Shown in pieces: positions 11,494-24,104 of a stretch of 64,000 nucleotides of DNA. A model generated the notes under the pieces. The model saw only the letters and a list, made by a program, of their open reading frames with translations. It had not been told where the DNA came from and ran no database searches. The position numbers and the translations under genes were made by a program. The stretch's first letter is position 1; every line of letters begins with the position of its first letter. Source of the DNA: Lunularia cruciata (taxonomy: Eukaryota; Streptophyta; Marchantiopsida; Lunulariales; Lunulariaceae); NCBI GenBank assembly GCA_948567375.1, contig OX419756.1:49924333-49988332 (forward strand), read 5' to 3'.

Positions 11494-14230
11494 ATCCGAT
11501 GCTAATCCCACCAAACAACTCCAATAGACATATCCCCTCTACTAGACACTGCCAAGCAATGAGTGTGGTATCTAAAGGTGTCAAAGTAATCGACTTTGGA
11601 GGCTCATCCTCACCCTCATCTCCTAATGGTACAAAGGCTCCACTCTAAGCATGTTACACCAACTGATCTACATGTTGTTGCAATGCCTCCTTTGAACTCC
11701 ACAATGGAATATCCAAGGTGGATGGAACAATCCTACTTGTACTCCAAATCCGAGTGATCTCCTTTGGTATTGGAGTATCCTCTGCATGGGCGTTCTACTC
11801 CAATAAGTTACTATGCCAAGTAACTACACTACTGAAAGCTAAAATTGATGTTGCCATGGTCCCGAATTGTAGGAGCCAAGACTACCACTACTGAAGTGTA
11901 CTGGTAGGTCCCTCACCAGACTGCCAACCTAGTCTATAAGAGGTTGTCTCCTCCCAATAGTCAATCTTGAAACCCATGGGGTATAACATTGCTCCCCCTA
12001 CTAGCACATCATATGACTCAACTATTGTCAAATAGCATGAGCTCTCACCACTAAGCTATTAGGCAAATGACTAGGCTGAACTTGGACAACAAGCTCCCTA
12101 CATGTGATGTATTGTGTCAAACCACCACCTACAGATATTTGCATCTAAAATGGACACCTCTCCATATTGATCTTCCATAACTCTAGACCGACTACTACAG
12201 CCTTCTCCAACATAAAGAGTTTTGCACCAGAGTCTAACAAGACTCTCCGTGGTATATAAACCTTCCCTAAAGGTCCCACCAAACAGAGAATCCCCCTTTG
12301 GTTATCCAAAAGGACAACACTAGGTGTGGACCGTGCTCTCTCAAAAGCCGGTCTAGTTGGCAACTCCTCCAATCTAGCCGTTGCTACCTGCCATAAACTA
12401 TTGGTCGCTGAATGGATCCCATGCTCCTCAACCAAGTCAATTCCACTATCAACCACCTCTGCTCTAATAGTCAGAACCGCATCATCCCTACTCCCACAAA
12501 GCATGGCAGCCAACCAAAACACTAGAGCTGGGTCAACTCTCAATGTAAACATGTCATTGGCTGAAAACAAAGGGCATCGTATAATCAGCTGAGCCGCCCC
12601 CAACATCATGCTAGACTTGATTTGTGTAGTAACAATGGTTGACTAGCAAGTAGTCTATCATGCACTCCTTCACCACCTACCACACCTGCACTCGGACGTC
12701 TAGGAGCCATGGATGTCATTTGTAATGCCTCAGATAGTGTGAAAGACTGGGGAAGTCTGACTTGTCTCCCAACCTCTCCTCTCTATGGGTCCAACTCCAC
12801 TAATGCTCCTCTAGGCTTTGGAGCACGTACTGTACTCCTAGTTACTACTATAGATGCATCCACTTGTGCTGCTCTGCACACGAAGTCCAAAGCATCTCTA
12901 TCACCAACATATGAGGGAGAAGCCTCAACACATAAATCTGATCTCCTCAGAGCAATAGCCATACTAACCAATCTATGCTCCAACTGCTCAATCCGAGTAG
13001 CCATAGTTGTATTAGAAGTAAGGGCAGGTACTGCATCTCTACTAGGTGTAGATCTTCTACCACCACCTTGTGATCCATGAATTGGAGCTCCTCTACTATC
13101 TGCTATAGCAACCCTACCACTCCGTAACTCTAGGTGTAGGTCAAAGCACCGGTCACTAGTGTGACCAATTTTGTGGTAATACTTACACTGCCTCTATGCT
13201 GGCTGTGATGCACTAGAGGTATCAGGTTTGCTGCCCTAAGTACACTCTCTCCTATGGTGAGTTCCACCACAAGTCCAACAAGCAACACCACTACTCATTG
13301 GCTGTTGGTGACCCAAAAATGAAGGTTAGAGTCTAGCTCCACTAGGCCCTCCACTCGCTCCATAGGATTTGGGCTATCCACCCTGTCCTCAAAAACCAAC
13401 CAAACATAGTGCACTTTGCTACACTCTAGAAGAAGTAACAATCGTGGATGAGGTTTCCCTACCAAATCTAGATGTCACCACCCTCTTCTCCACCATGTTG
13501 AGCTCAATATGCTCACCCAAATCAAAGACCATTGCCAGTAGGCAAAGTAGCCTATAACAACATAGCATCACAAACTCTATGTTGCAACTCCTTGTCGAGT
13601 ATCCCATACCAAAATTGGACTGCTTGGGCCTCAATAACTCCCTAAGTGAAATTGATCAGCCGCCTCATGCAAGTGTATGCCTTATGTAGGCTCTTTCTAG
13701 CCTTCCGCTAGAACTCCTACAAGCTCCTCATCTTGTCAGTCTACACTCCCTAGTAGTTCTACCTCAAACATTGGAAGAATTCCACCATGGGATTAAACCC
13801 GGTACCACACCACCTCCTATGGCGGTACCTCCACTCATAGTAGCACTATCTCCAACTAGTGCATCTCTACTAGCTCCACCAACACTACTTGAGCTAGAAC
13901 TCATGGATACAACCAATCTACTCTTGGCAACCAAGCTTGAAGTGATAGAGATATAGTTTGGAGACCAATATTACCTCTATAACTCAATCTCCTCCAAATG
14001 AGCTCTGCTAAACTCATGGTAGTTGTCCATTGGCAAATCCTCCAAATGATTAAAAAACCCTTCCATGCCACAAAAGGTGTAAACAAAGTCAGGTTCTGCA
14101 TCTATCACAGATCACACCAATTATCAAACTCTTGGATGAAGTCATCCAACTCAATGGTACCCATTGTACCAAAGTAACGCTTAGGGCCCTTGGAGGCCCT
14201 ATAAATCTTGTCCATGTCCCACAAAAATGG
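11494..14230 (-). pseudogene. Family B gag and protease fossil
   Basis: Minus-strand gag begins near 14215 (KRYFGTMGTIE-type opening). It contains two zinc-knuckle-like stretches around 13160-13300 (CWTCGGTHHRREC is one) and a variable-repeat-rich spacer. The aspartic protease follows with VLLDSGA near 12200-12230. The part from 12145 to 11494 continues toward the linker. Gag packages RNA and protease cleaves the polyprotein. The 5' end, with its leader and LTR, is missing because the integrase fragment of family A abuts here. Broken; several breaks. Confidence 0.7.
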
Positions 14231-14970
14231 TGCAGACACCCCAAGAGCTTGTCATGTTTGTCAAGCTTTTGCTAGAACGTCTACATCCACTCCACCACTT
14301 AGATCAATTCCATTGCTAGGACCTTTAGAGAAGTGGGGAATTGATTTTGTAGGTCCTCTCAATAGAACCCCGAGGAAAAATTGGTACATTGTGGTGGTTA
14401 CTGATTACCTTACCAAGTGGGTTGAGGCTAGACCATTGAGGGACAAGAATGAAGATGAAGTTGGTAGATTTCTTTATGAACGCATTATCACTAGGTTTGG
14501 ATGCCCTTTGGAGTTGGTTTCTGATAGAGGAGGAGAGTTTACAGGAAGCATTACTATAGTCATGCTACGACATTTCTCTATCACACATAGAGTAACTACA
14601 TCCTATAAGCCAAATTTCAATGGCTTGGGAGAGAGAACCAATCTGCATGATGTTGGCCAAAGATGTAGAAATAGAGGGGGTTAAACATCATTAGGACAAG
14701 AGGATTCATGCAGTTTTGTGGGAGTATAGGACAACCATGAAGACCTGGGAGTTGGAAGAGGCAAGAGCAGTTGCTATGGTTTGAGTAGAGCAAGCCCAAA
14801 GGAAACAAAAGGAGAGCTATGACAAGAGGTAAGGCAAGAAGAAGGTGGAGCCTTTCAAAGAAGGTGATTGGGTAATGTTGTTTGATTCTATTCGATTCAA
14901 GAGAGTGCAAATGAAGTTTTTGCTTAAGTACTTTGGACCTTTCATAGTGGAGAAGGTGTGGGGCAATTAC
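14230..14970 (+). mobile_element. Family A integrase fragment
   Basis: A plus-strand fragment of family A pol, covering the integrase from the end of its zinc-binding region (CHVCQAF) through the catalytic core (WGIDFVGP, VVTDYLTKW, ELVSDRGGEF) and its C-terminal extension. It aligns closely with 48300-49190 of the longer family A copy. It stops at the shared octamer GCAATTAC (14963-14970), where a family C LTR fragment in the other orientation takes over. The left border with family B gag is given to about 15 bp. Broken fragment. Confidence 0.8.
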
Positions 14971-16431
14971 TCCTCCCAATGATGCGAGTACCACTAGGTC
15001 CTTCTTCGGGTTCACTTTCGTGGTCTTCTGAGATCTCGTCACTGCTACTTCTTCTTTTGGTCGACTCTTCTTCTTTGACTTTTGAGCATTCACCACCAAT
15101 CTCACACTCTACTCCATTTTCATGTAGGACTCATCATTGCTCCTGATCTGAAGAATATATTGCTGCTCCTCCACATCAACATCTCTCCTTAAGTTGGGAT
15201 GGAAATGCAACACCATCTTGTGTCATTCTATCGGAGTCAACAGATTCCACCCCAAATAAAAATGGGCTGCAAATGGCACAATGTAGTGTGAAGGTGACTT
15301 ATCCCTCAAATTCCACACCATTTATCTTGTGCGTTGATGGTAGCACTTCACCTAATTGATTGGTTCTCATGCAAACATCTTATGGAAAAACACCGCTTGA
15401 TGTTTCATCACATAAGTGGTTTGCTCTGGCTTGAAGATAGCCATCATTGCTCCTATGATGCTCTCCTCACATGGTCCTTATAACTCTCAAGCTTATACCC
15501 ATTCTTTGTACATTTTGATGAAAAGGCATCTCGTACTTCTTGGGTTTCTTCAACTACCTTTCCTCTCTCCAAGAATGTGGCTCCTTGCTCCTCACCCGCC
15601 TCTCTTTTGAGTTCTAATCTCCAATCTGACTCTATCCATCGAGCCGGATTTCCTTTCTTACCTTCTGCCTTGGGTCCGTCCAGACAATTACTCTCAATGA
15701 TCTTGGTCATGAAACTTGGAAAACTAAGGTTCCAATTCCATGCTAGAAATATGATCCAAAGCCTGCTCAAGACTTTGATTCTTGCGATCACATCTAACCT
15801 CCAAATTGCATGATTTCTCTCTACAAATTCTGAGTTCTTCTTTCCACCTCTCATTTTACTCTCCTCCACTCTGGGTTTGTGATTTTTCTTCCGCCGAACT
15901 CTCGGACTAACAATCCTGACCTCCTCTCGATGCACAAGCACATCTCTTACTACACTCCCTTTTCCCCAATCTCTCTCAAGATGACTCCTTAATGGCAATG
16001 GGAAATTACTTGTCATCTCTTTGTCTCAATCCCAAATTTTATAGTAGCGTGTCTCCTCAGTCTTTCTTCACTTTGAGCTTCTACAAAGAAATCACACCTT
16101 TTGCATGCTCTTGTCAATTTCAATTCCCCCCCACTCATAGGCCAGCCATTTTTGTGTGTGGTGCCTTCTTGAATGTCCAACCCCGAGGGAAAGTTGTTAC
16201 ACTATCCTCGCCTGGGGTTGGTCACCCCAAGAGTTGAAGTTTTCTTACTTTAGGTTGAATGCTGACAAGACCAATCCGAGTACTTTATCGTTTGACACAA
16301 AGTCACTTTACCTTGGGTTGCAAACCAAAGACACCATTGTTTGCCTTTTGAAGGCCATACAGGTGCAATACAACTTCATCTCTACACTTCTTCTTCACAA
16401 ATAAGAAAAAAAAAAAAATGTAGGTACCACA
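14963..16431 (-). mobile_element. Family C LTR fragment, 5' part
   Basis: Minus-strand LTR start (outer edge at 16431, reading TGTGGTACC on minus) followed by a poly-T-rich stretch, the short U3 leader and the N-terminal part of the LTR gene down to the acidic region. The remaining LTR (coiled coil, TATA, R, U5) is absent; the sequence switches at 14963-14970 into a family A integrase fragment. The right border is family D integrase, so it was probably inserted into D. Broken. Confidence 0.8.
14975..16015 (-). pseudogene. LTR-borne protein fossil, N-terminal part, copy C2
   Basis: N-terminal domain of the family C LTR protein: a start motif near 16015 (MTSNFPLPLRSH), a basic stretch, then HAIWRLDVI, FLAWNWNLSF, DWRLEL and YKLESYKD. 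It aligns with the same domain in the copies at 11142, 21450, 34670 and 35112. The copy stops in the acidic middle because the fragment ends. Broken. Function not recognised. Confidence 0.7.
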
Positions 16432-18857
16432 CAAACCGACATACTTGTTGGGTATGTGTAGATGTCAACACCCTCCCTTCCACATAGTTAGACAGGTCTT
16501 CTCTAAGCCAATACTATATACTTTGCTCCTCACACTTTTAAAGGCATATGAACTAAGTCCAAAACCTACTGAAAATGAAGATTCAGCAAGTAGGTTTCAA
16601 CCCATCTCTGTGCCGTACCTTGGAGTAAATTTGACAAGTTTTTTAGGTCTCCACATAAAGCCATACCTCTGTATAAATCCCAGGCCACCAATACAACCCT
16701 CAAATGCACTTGTCAGTACCTTGAACTCCACAATGACCTGCAGCCTTTGCATCATGCGATTCTTGTAGTACTTTCTGCTTCATCTCTTCATCTCCCACCA
16801 CTCTCAATGGAATTCCAGCATGGTTATTGGGCATTTGCTAAAGATACCCGTTCTTCAACAAGAATTTGATGGACTTCCTCCTAACCTTCTCAAACTCTTC
16901 TTTGGTCCATTCTGAATTGTTCTCTAGAGAATTGAGATACTTCCAAACAACAAGAAGATCATTGGTGTATAGTTCTTCTCTAAAGGGTAGATTCAGATCT
17001 TGTTCATGTACATCTACCTTACAGTCATTTCCGGTTTCATCATAGCATGCTCTAGATAGCATATCAACCACTAGATTGTCCTTCCCAGCTATATATCTTA
17101 GCTCTGGATTAAACATCAGAATGAAAGCAATCCAATGCAACATTGCAATATCTGGAGTATCACAATTGGCAACCATCCCTAGCAGTGGCAAACAATCTAT
17201 CTCTAGGATGACATAGGCACTGATCAAGCAATTCCTATCCTGTTTTAATGCTATCTTGGCACCCCAAAACTCCCGCTTGATCTAAGGATACCTTTGTTGC
17301 CGTTCTTTGAAGATTCTTGCTCCAAACCTTGGTGCATATCTACTGCCATTTTCATCTTCTTGGCTCACAACCCATCCAGTAGCATAGGGACTCAAATCCA
17401 CTATAACTATGATTGGCCGCCCACAATTGTAGTCAAGCGGATGAAGCACCAGTGAGTTCTACAATGCTTCCTTTGACTTTGCCATAGCAATGGAATGCTC
17501 CGGCCTCCAGATGAACTTGATTCTCTTCTCAAAAGTTGGTAAAGCAGCTCTGCAACATGAGCAAAATGAGGTGTCCAGATATGATAGAAAACACATGCTT
17601 CCAAGAACCGCCTTACCTTTTGAACCAAGGAACAATCTCTGATCTTCCCTATAATGTCCACCTTCTTTGGATTTGGTTTCCACCCATATGAACCACATAG
17701 ATGTCCTACTACCAGAATTTCTCCAAGTCCAAATGCTGACTTCTCTCCATAAAGAGTCACTCTTGCCTCTATCAACCGCTTCAATATAGCTTCCACATCT
17801 CAAATGTGATCCATGAAAAACCTCCTTCTACCGCCATCCATCAAAGTTTCATCCTTCTCACCCGCTGTGCAACCCCTAATAGGTATATCATCTAGGAACG
17901 GATGGGTCTTTTCAAGAATGAAGGACTGCAAACTACGATTAATAGCACTTTGCATATATGCCACCAAGTTAGTAGCTTCCATCAGAAGAGTGCACATACA
18001 CATCAAGCCTAGCGGTGTCCGCATGGTGGTTATGTCACGGCTTCCTTTAGCAAAATAAAATTGATCATACCCTGAATATAGATCTCCAATAGAGTAAATC
18101 ACCCTCCCTACAAACTCCTCAGCAAAATTATCTACAACCGGTCCTACACCCAAATCTTGAATTGTTACCTTGTTTGGCTATTGCATATCCTGTATGAACC
18201 GCAACTTCACATTCTTCTTTCTGACCATGAACCAGTGATTTAAATATGGTGCTTCTAATGGCTCCAAAATTTTGGCTCTGACCTTCTTCTTCAACAGCTT
18301 TGTTAGTTGGAGCAAAAGCGCCTTTGGCACCGGTATTGGTCATAGATCCCAAGGTACATGAGGAACTATGAAAATGATCATCGGTGTGATTTCCTGTGGG
18401 TTCACACACCCAATCTTCTCAATCTTGAAAGCAAAAGCTTTCCCACATTAACTAATCATCTCTTTAAATGCTTGGCACTCAACCTTTGTGAGCAAACCAT
18501 CCCCTACAATTGTAAGTTCTACCAAGGTCTCCTCAGAAAAGGAATGACCAATATTCTTCACTTACCTCAACCTTGGCTCATCTCTAGTCCTGCATAGCAA
18601 TTTAGATGCATGGCAATGGAGCAGCAATGGGATGAACCTTTTTGTCTACTGTTTTGTACTTGGTATTGCACTCCACTTCATGAACCAATTCTGAAAGTGG
18701 ACCATAAAGCCCCTTCCCTATCTCAATCACAAATTCTCCTTTCTTCATTGCATTGATCACTTCCCAAACTGCTCTACCTTCTCCCAAATCTTCCAAAACT
18801 CCAATGATTGCCTCATTACCATCCATCTCTCTCTCTGTTTTCAGAAGTTGCTCCTTT
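16432..18857 (-). pseudogene. Family D RT, RNase H and integrase N-part fossil
   Basis: Read on minus from 18857. A pre-RT region comes first (VWEVINAMKKGEF), then the RT core (DLYSGYDQF near 18080; catalytic box FLDDIPI near 17890), RT thumb and connection (WKPNPKKVDII), RNase H end (PELRYIAGKDNLVVDMLSR near 17100), then the integrase zinc finger region (HDAKAAGHCG) and the beginning of the integrase core (KYIVLAREDL near 16520). These domains copy and insert element DNA. The RT box FLDDIPI and the integrase motif differ from families A and C, so D is a separate gypsy lineage. Broken; several breaks. Confidence 0.75.
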
Positions 18858-20784
18858 TGTGACAACCCGGAAAATATCACTTTTGCGGTAATCGGGTAAG
18901 TAAAGTTTGTTCCCACAGAGATACAAGTCATAAATGTCCAAATACAAAGTCAAATGTCACAATGTAGTTCTTCTTGGTTGTGTCTTTGATCTCTCAAGTA
19001 GCAACTACACCCAAAAGATAATAACAAACACTGATTCATAGTCTTGTCACAAATTAACACTTTTTAATCACAACTCCATCAAATCTTTCCAAATAATCTT
19101 GATTGTGATGATTCAGGCTTTCCCAAAAATAACACTTCATTGCAAAACAACTTCACCTCAAAATTGTGTTCTACTCCTCCACTGAAGGTACAACTTCCTT
19201 GATCAAAATTGCTTCACATCAACATTGCGTTACACTCACAAATGTAGAATACTACTAACACTATAATTCCTCTCAGATCTGTCAAGGCATTGCTCCGATT
19301 GCACTTCACTTAGGATCAAACACATAGAATGAAGATCAAGGCTGAAAAATCTAACATCCAGCAAACATACTGACTTGCACTTTGAAATTCTCCAAACACT
19401 CACAAACACACACAAAGTTGACACTCAAAATCAAGCTCAAACAACGAGCAGTGCTTCACAAGACATTGCTTTATCTATTCTCAAAAATAATGAGCACTAA
19501 ACAACATTTTCTTGCAAATGACACTCTTAAATAGTGAAGCAAACAACAGTTTTAACAACTATACCGTTTCCTAACAACTCTTCCTACTTGTAGATCCAAA
19601 ATGATAAACCATCTCTTCATATCTACCTCTTCATATCTACCTCTTCAAATCTCAAATTTGTTACAACTCCAATCTAATGTCTACTTCTTCCTCGGCTTCC
19701 AATCTCGAAGTAACTTCACTTACTACTCTGTCCTCGAGTTTCACAACTACTAAATCCTCTACCATTTCTAACAGTTCTTCATTCTAATTTACAATTCCTA
19801 CCATAGTTAATCCTTCTAAATCTGTACCTCCCAACTCACTCTTCTCTAAAGTGTCAAATCTCAAATCCAAAGACACTTGCACTCCTATATCTCTTACTTT
19901 GGGTCTAACTATGATCATTTGCTTTACTAATTCTACTATGTCATCATCAAGAATTGTAATTGAAAGCATGGGTACACTATTTATGCCTTCAATTTGCAAC
20001 CCACTTTCCCTTAATCACTCATGTAACTGACCCAAAGACACTTACTATCTGATCCTGCACTTCGGGCTCATTCTCTACTGCTATTTCTCTTCTAATTCTA
20101 TCCTATCTTCAATCAGAACTGAAATTGAAGTCATGGGTATCCTAAATATCTTCTTTCCTTACTCTAACTTCCTTTAACGCCTCTGGCAAGATTCCCAAAG
20201 TCACCTTCACTGCACTTTGAGGTCCGACTACCTTGGGTTGAATCATATTTGTCTTGAGGCAAAGTCCTTAGACTCAAAGTCATGTAAACCAAAGTCCAAA
20301 GTCCAAAGTCCAAAATCCAAAGTCTGAAGTCCCGAAGACACCAACCCGAAGACACTAAACTACTTTGTACATCTACTCCCAAAACTTCAAATGCTTGTTA
20401 CTTTTGCTACAGACCTCCAAACTCTACAATTTTGGATGCAACGGAAAGCCCTGAACAAGATGCTTCCAATGAAATATAGCATGAATGATTTGGACTTTTC
20501 TTCAATGAGATACAGCCCCCGCAGTAATCCTGACCTGTAACCTCCATTTCGATGCAAAGAAACCCTTCTTCAGCGTTTGGTCTGAGTTTTTTCCTCCTCT
20601 AACACGAAGTAAGCTTCTTTGGGTCTGATCAAATCCAAGTCCTTCTTCCTCCAATACAAAGTCAACTTCCTCAAGCCTGATCAAAACACAACTTTCCTTT
20701 CATTTCTTCTCCATTTGGTTTCAATTTGGTTTCAGCAAGGCACTTCTTTAAAACTCATCCAAAATGCAAAACGTGGGTACAACA
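18858..20784 (-). repeat. Short variant family C solo LTR inside family D
   Basis: The minus-strand LTR ends match family C (TGTGACAACCCGG on plus at 18858; start TGTTGTACCCACG on minus at 20784). They are flanked by CCTTT (18853-18857) and CCTTC (20785-20789), a probable target duplication with one difference. The R/U5 part, the TATA region (about 19526-19533) and the tail of the LTR gene (about 19690-20000) align with other copies. The remaining 5' part, about 20040-20784, does not resemble other family C LTRs. It is either a distinct subfamily or a rearranged copy of 1.93 kb. Broken. Confidence 0.75.
20289..20326. repeat. Heptamer tandem repeat
   Basis: About five to six copies of a 7-bp unit (CCAAAGT, slightly varied) within the unusual 5' part of the short family C LTR. 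Similar AAAGT words are scattered in the U3 of other family C LTRs, so the array may have grown from them by slippage (inference). Confidence 0.8.
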
Positions 20785-21028
20785 CCTTCCTTCTCATCTT
20801 TTTCTGCAAAAATCTTTGATGTGTTCTCTACATGCACAAAGCAAACAGTCCTATCTCTCTAGATTCCAACATAGAACCTATCAAAACAATCCTATTCACT
20901 GATTTTTATGTGGTGGAATGCTACGTATAGCACCTTGTTCTTCCACCTTCCCTGCCAAGGCGCCTAGTGGGAACCCCACCTTCCAGTAGGCTCTTCCAGA
21001 TCTCTTAACTCTCTCCTGTTCTTATCGC
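20785..21028 (-). pseudogene. Family D protease-RT spacer remnant
   Basis: A 244-bp island of family D between two family C insertions. Read on minus it keeps a short open stretch (YWKVGFPLGALAG) that continues the frame region before RT. Its borders are the target duplications of the two insertions, which is the main evidence for its identity. Confidence 0.55.
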
Positions 21029-21447
21029 TATGGTATCCACATAATTTTATTTTTCTTATTTATGGAGAAGAAGTGTACATAAAAAGTCGTATTGTGCCTA
21101 TCTGGCATTAGAAGGCAAAGAATGGTGTCTTTGGGTTGAAACCCAAGGTAAAGTGACTTTGTGTCAGAAGACAAAGTACTTGGATTTGCCCTATCACCCT
21201 GCAACCCAAAGTAAGGAGACTTCATCTCGAAGGTAATCAACCCAAGGCGAGGACAATGTAACAACTTTCCTTTGGGGTTGGACATTCAAGAAGGTATCGT
21301 GCACAAAAATGACTGACCTATGTATAGGAGGAAATTGATACTAACAAGAGCATGAAGAAGGTGTAATTTCTTGGTAGAAATTTGAAGTGAAGAGAGATGG
21401 AGGAAGTGCCCAACTATAAAAGTTGGGCTAGAGACAAAGCAATGACA

Positions 21448-23977
21448 AGTAATTTTCTATCGCCGTAAAGAAGTCATCTTGGGGGAGATTGTAGGAAGGG
21501 AATTGTAGTCGAAGACGCATAGGTGTATAGAGAGGAAGTCAAGACAGTTAGTCCGGGAAATAGTAAGAAGAGTAGCCTCCAACCCAAAGTGGATGAGAGA
21601 AAGATGGGAGGTGGGAAGAAGAACTCTGAATTCACAGTGAGAAATCCTGCAATTTGGAGGTTAGATGTGATCACGAGAATCAAAGTCTTGAGCAGGCTTT
21701 GGATCACATTCTTGGCATGGAATTGGAACATTAGCTTTCTAGGTTTCATGACTGAGATCATCAAGAGTAAGTGTCTTGATGGCCCTAAGGGAGAAGGGAA
21801 GAGAGGAAATCTGGCTCAATGGATAGAGTCGGATTGGAGGTTAGTACTTGGAAGAGAGGCGGGTGATGAGCAGGGATCCACGTTCTTGGGGAAGGGAGAA
21901 GTAGTTGAAGAAACCCAAGAGGTGAGAGATGCCTTCTCTTCAAAATGCACAAAGAATGGCTACAAGGTTGAGAGCTATAAGGACCCAATGAAGAGAGGCA
22001 TTGTGACAACAATGATGGTTATCTTGAAGCCGGAGCAAACCACTTATGTGATGAAACATCAAGCGGTATTCTTCCACAAGATGTTTGCAGGTCAATTGGG
22101 TAAAGTGTTTTCATTAGTGTGAGAGATAAATGGTGTGGAACATGTAAGACAAGTCACCTCCACACTACATTGTGCCGTTTGCAGCCCACTTCTATTTGGG
22201 ACTAAACTTGCTAAACACGGCGGAGAGACACAAGATGGTGTTGCATTTCTACCCTGATTTGAGAAGAGATGCTGATGCGGAGGAGCAATGATGAGTACTA
22301 CGCATAGACAGAGCAGAGTGTGCAGTTGAAGGTGAACACTCCAAAGTTGAAGAAGAGGAGTCGACAAGGCAAAGAAGAAGAAGCGGCAACAAGACCTTGA
22401 AAGACAAGGAAAGTAAACCTGGTGGTAATCGTGTCATCGGAAGAGGAGTCAGAAGGAGAGGCCGAGTGCAAGGAAGAAGACTTGGACAAGGGAGAAGAGC
22501 CCAAATTCACATTTCAGAGTGGGGAAACAAGCAACAAGAGTGAAGATGGAGGGGAGATGCAATTGGTACCCAAGGAGGACAAAGGAAAGATGGAAATAGA
22601 AGAAGAATGTAACCTACACATAGAAGAAGAAGTTCCAGGGCAGGAGGAGAAGAGGGTGACCATTCAACAAGGAGTTCACTCCAAAAGGAAGGCAAAGTAT
22701 GAAGCAAGACCAAGTAAGGTAAGAGAAGTGGAGAATGGAAGTTGGGGAGCAAAGAATCCATTCCCATAAGGCGATTGTGGCTAAGAAGGCGAGTATTGAG
22801 TGAAGAAGAGGCAAAAAAGGAGAAAAGTTTGCAAGTCAAGGTAAACCTAAGTGGAGGAGTAGAGTATTTGCGAGAGGTTGTGTGCATGTTGTTAGTAAAG
22901 TTGGAGCACAAGAAGAAGGAAATGCAGTTGATGTGTCCGGAGGTTAAGACTGTGTTGTAGGTGTTAGCATGCTTAGAAGAAGAGAACTCGGAGGTGAAGA
23001 AGAGTATAATTTGGGGTGAGGAGGAGAAGGAAGTACTATGAGTAGATGCAATAGTACAAAATCAAGTAATTGAAAACTTGAAGAGAGAAGTGGGGAGTAG
23101 AGAAAGAATCATAGAGCAAAATGTCATAGCAAGGGAAAGGCGTATAGCGGAGTATGAAATCTTGAAACAATAGTTTGCTGATTCTTGATTAGAGATTGTT
23201 CATGCTATGGCAAGAGTAGCAAAGAAGGAGCTTGATAAAGTGATGAAGAATGTAGAAGAAAAGAGGCAGCTTTGGTAAAGAGAGTTGACAACTAGGTATA
23301 GAGAAGAAGAAAGACTAAGAGAGTTACTCCGTAATCTAGAGGAGAAGATTGTGCAAAAGGAGAAGGAAAAGGAGATAGTGAAAGCCGAGTTCAAGGCAAA
23401 ACTGGCAATGTATAGGGAAGATTGGCTTGCAGATCAAGAATGCGAGAGAAAAGTGAGACTTGAGCCATTGAAGGAGATTGTAACAAAGATGAATGCGATG
23501 CTGAGTACAAAAGCCAGTGTCCGAATCAAAGAAATACGATTGCATAAGTTGAAGTTGTTAGTGCAAGAGACGAGGAGGAGAAACACAAAGGATAAAGACT
23601 TGAATGCCTTGTTGATTAGTCTCCAAACTTGTGTAGATATGAAGATATTAGAAGTGGAAGATAATATCACGATTAGATTAGACTTGGTAAAATTGGAGAT
23701 AGATAAACTTCGGAAGGATGTAAGAGCGAGACCTAGAGTAGATGACATAGGAGTGCAAATATCTTTGGAATTACCAGTTCAGATATTAGAGAAGAGTGGG
23801 TCAGGAGATAGAGATTTTGGAAGGTTGCTTGTGATGAGAATTGTAGATCAAGAAGGAGAAAAGTTAGAATTGATGGAAGAATTAGTAGTTGTGAAACCCA
23901 AGGATACATTAGTATGTGAGGTTACTTTGAGATTCGGATTGGAAGCCCAGGAAGAGGTAAACATTGGGTTGGAGTAG
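21448..23977 (+). pseudogene. LTR-borne coiled-coil protein fossil, 5' LTR copy
   Basis: Reading-frame remains of about 840 codons in U3. The N-terminal domain of about 270 residues has motifs NFLS near the start, KMGGGKKNSEF, AIWRLDVI, FLAWNWN, SDWRLVLGREAG and YVMKHQAVFFHKMF. A glutamate- and aspartate-rich middle spans about 22430-22700. A heptad-rich coiled coil spans about 22740-23900 (EERLRELLRNLEEKIVQKEK, DLVKLEIDKLRKDV), with a short acidic C-terminus. No zinc finger, protease, signal peptide or membrane span is visible. It lies between the LTR start and the LTR TATA box, so it is not driven by the mapped TATA box of its own LTR. Broken; several breaks. Not a protein I recognise. Confidence 0.75.
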
Positions 23978-24096
23978 TAACAATTTTGAGATTTGAAGAG
24001 GCAGATATGAAGAGGCGCATTGTCATTTTAGATCTAGAGGTAGGAAGAGTTGTTAGGAAATGGTATAGTTGTTAGATAACTACTAAAGTGCTTCAT

Positions 24097-24104
24097 TATT
24101 TAAA
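24097..24104 (+). promoter_or_regulatory. TATA box of family C LTR
   Basis: TATTTAAA within a well-conserved block (CTTCA-TATTTAAA-GGTGGCATT), followed by about 670 bp to the LTR end. The same block is found in the other copies near 8075, 19530, 31970 and 37530. Its conservation and its distance from the primer site suit the promoter of the genomic transcript; the start site itself is not visible. Confidence 0.6.

Larger units (their letters stand above)
3641..14230 (-). mobile_element. Family B Ty3/gypsy element, interrupted by two solo LTRs
   Basis: Minus-strand gypsy element in three blocks: 11494-14230 (gag and protease), 5767-7419 (protease to reverse-transcriptase linker) and 3641-5082 (reverse transcriptase and RNase H). 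The gaps are filled by a family C solo LTR (7420-11493) and a family A solo LTR (5083-5766), each with short target duplications. This shows the blocks were once continuous. The left end is cut by the family A element at 1-3640 and the right end by an integrase fragment of family A. No LTR of B is visible. Heavily decayed, with many breaks, and older than every insertion it carries. Confidence 0.75.
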
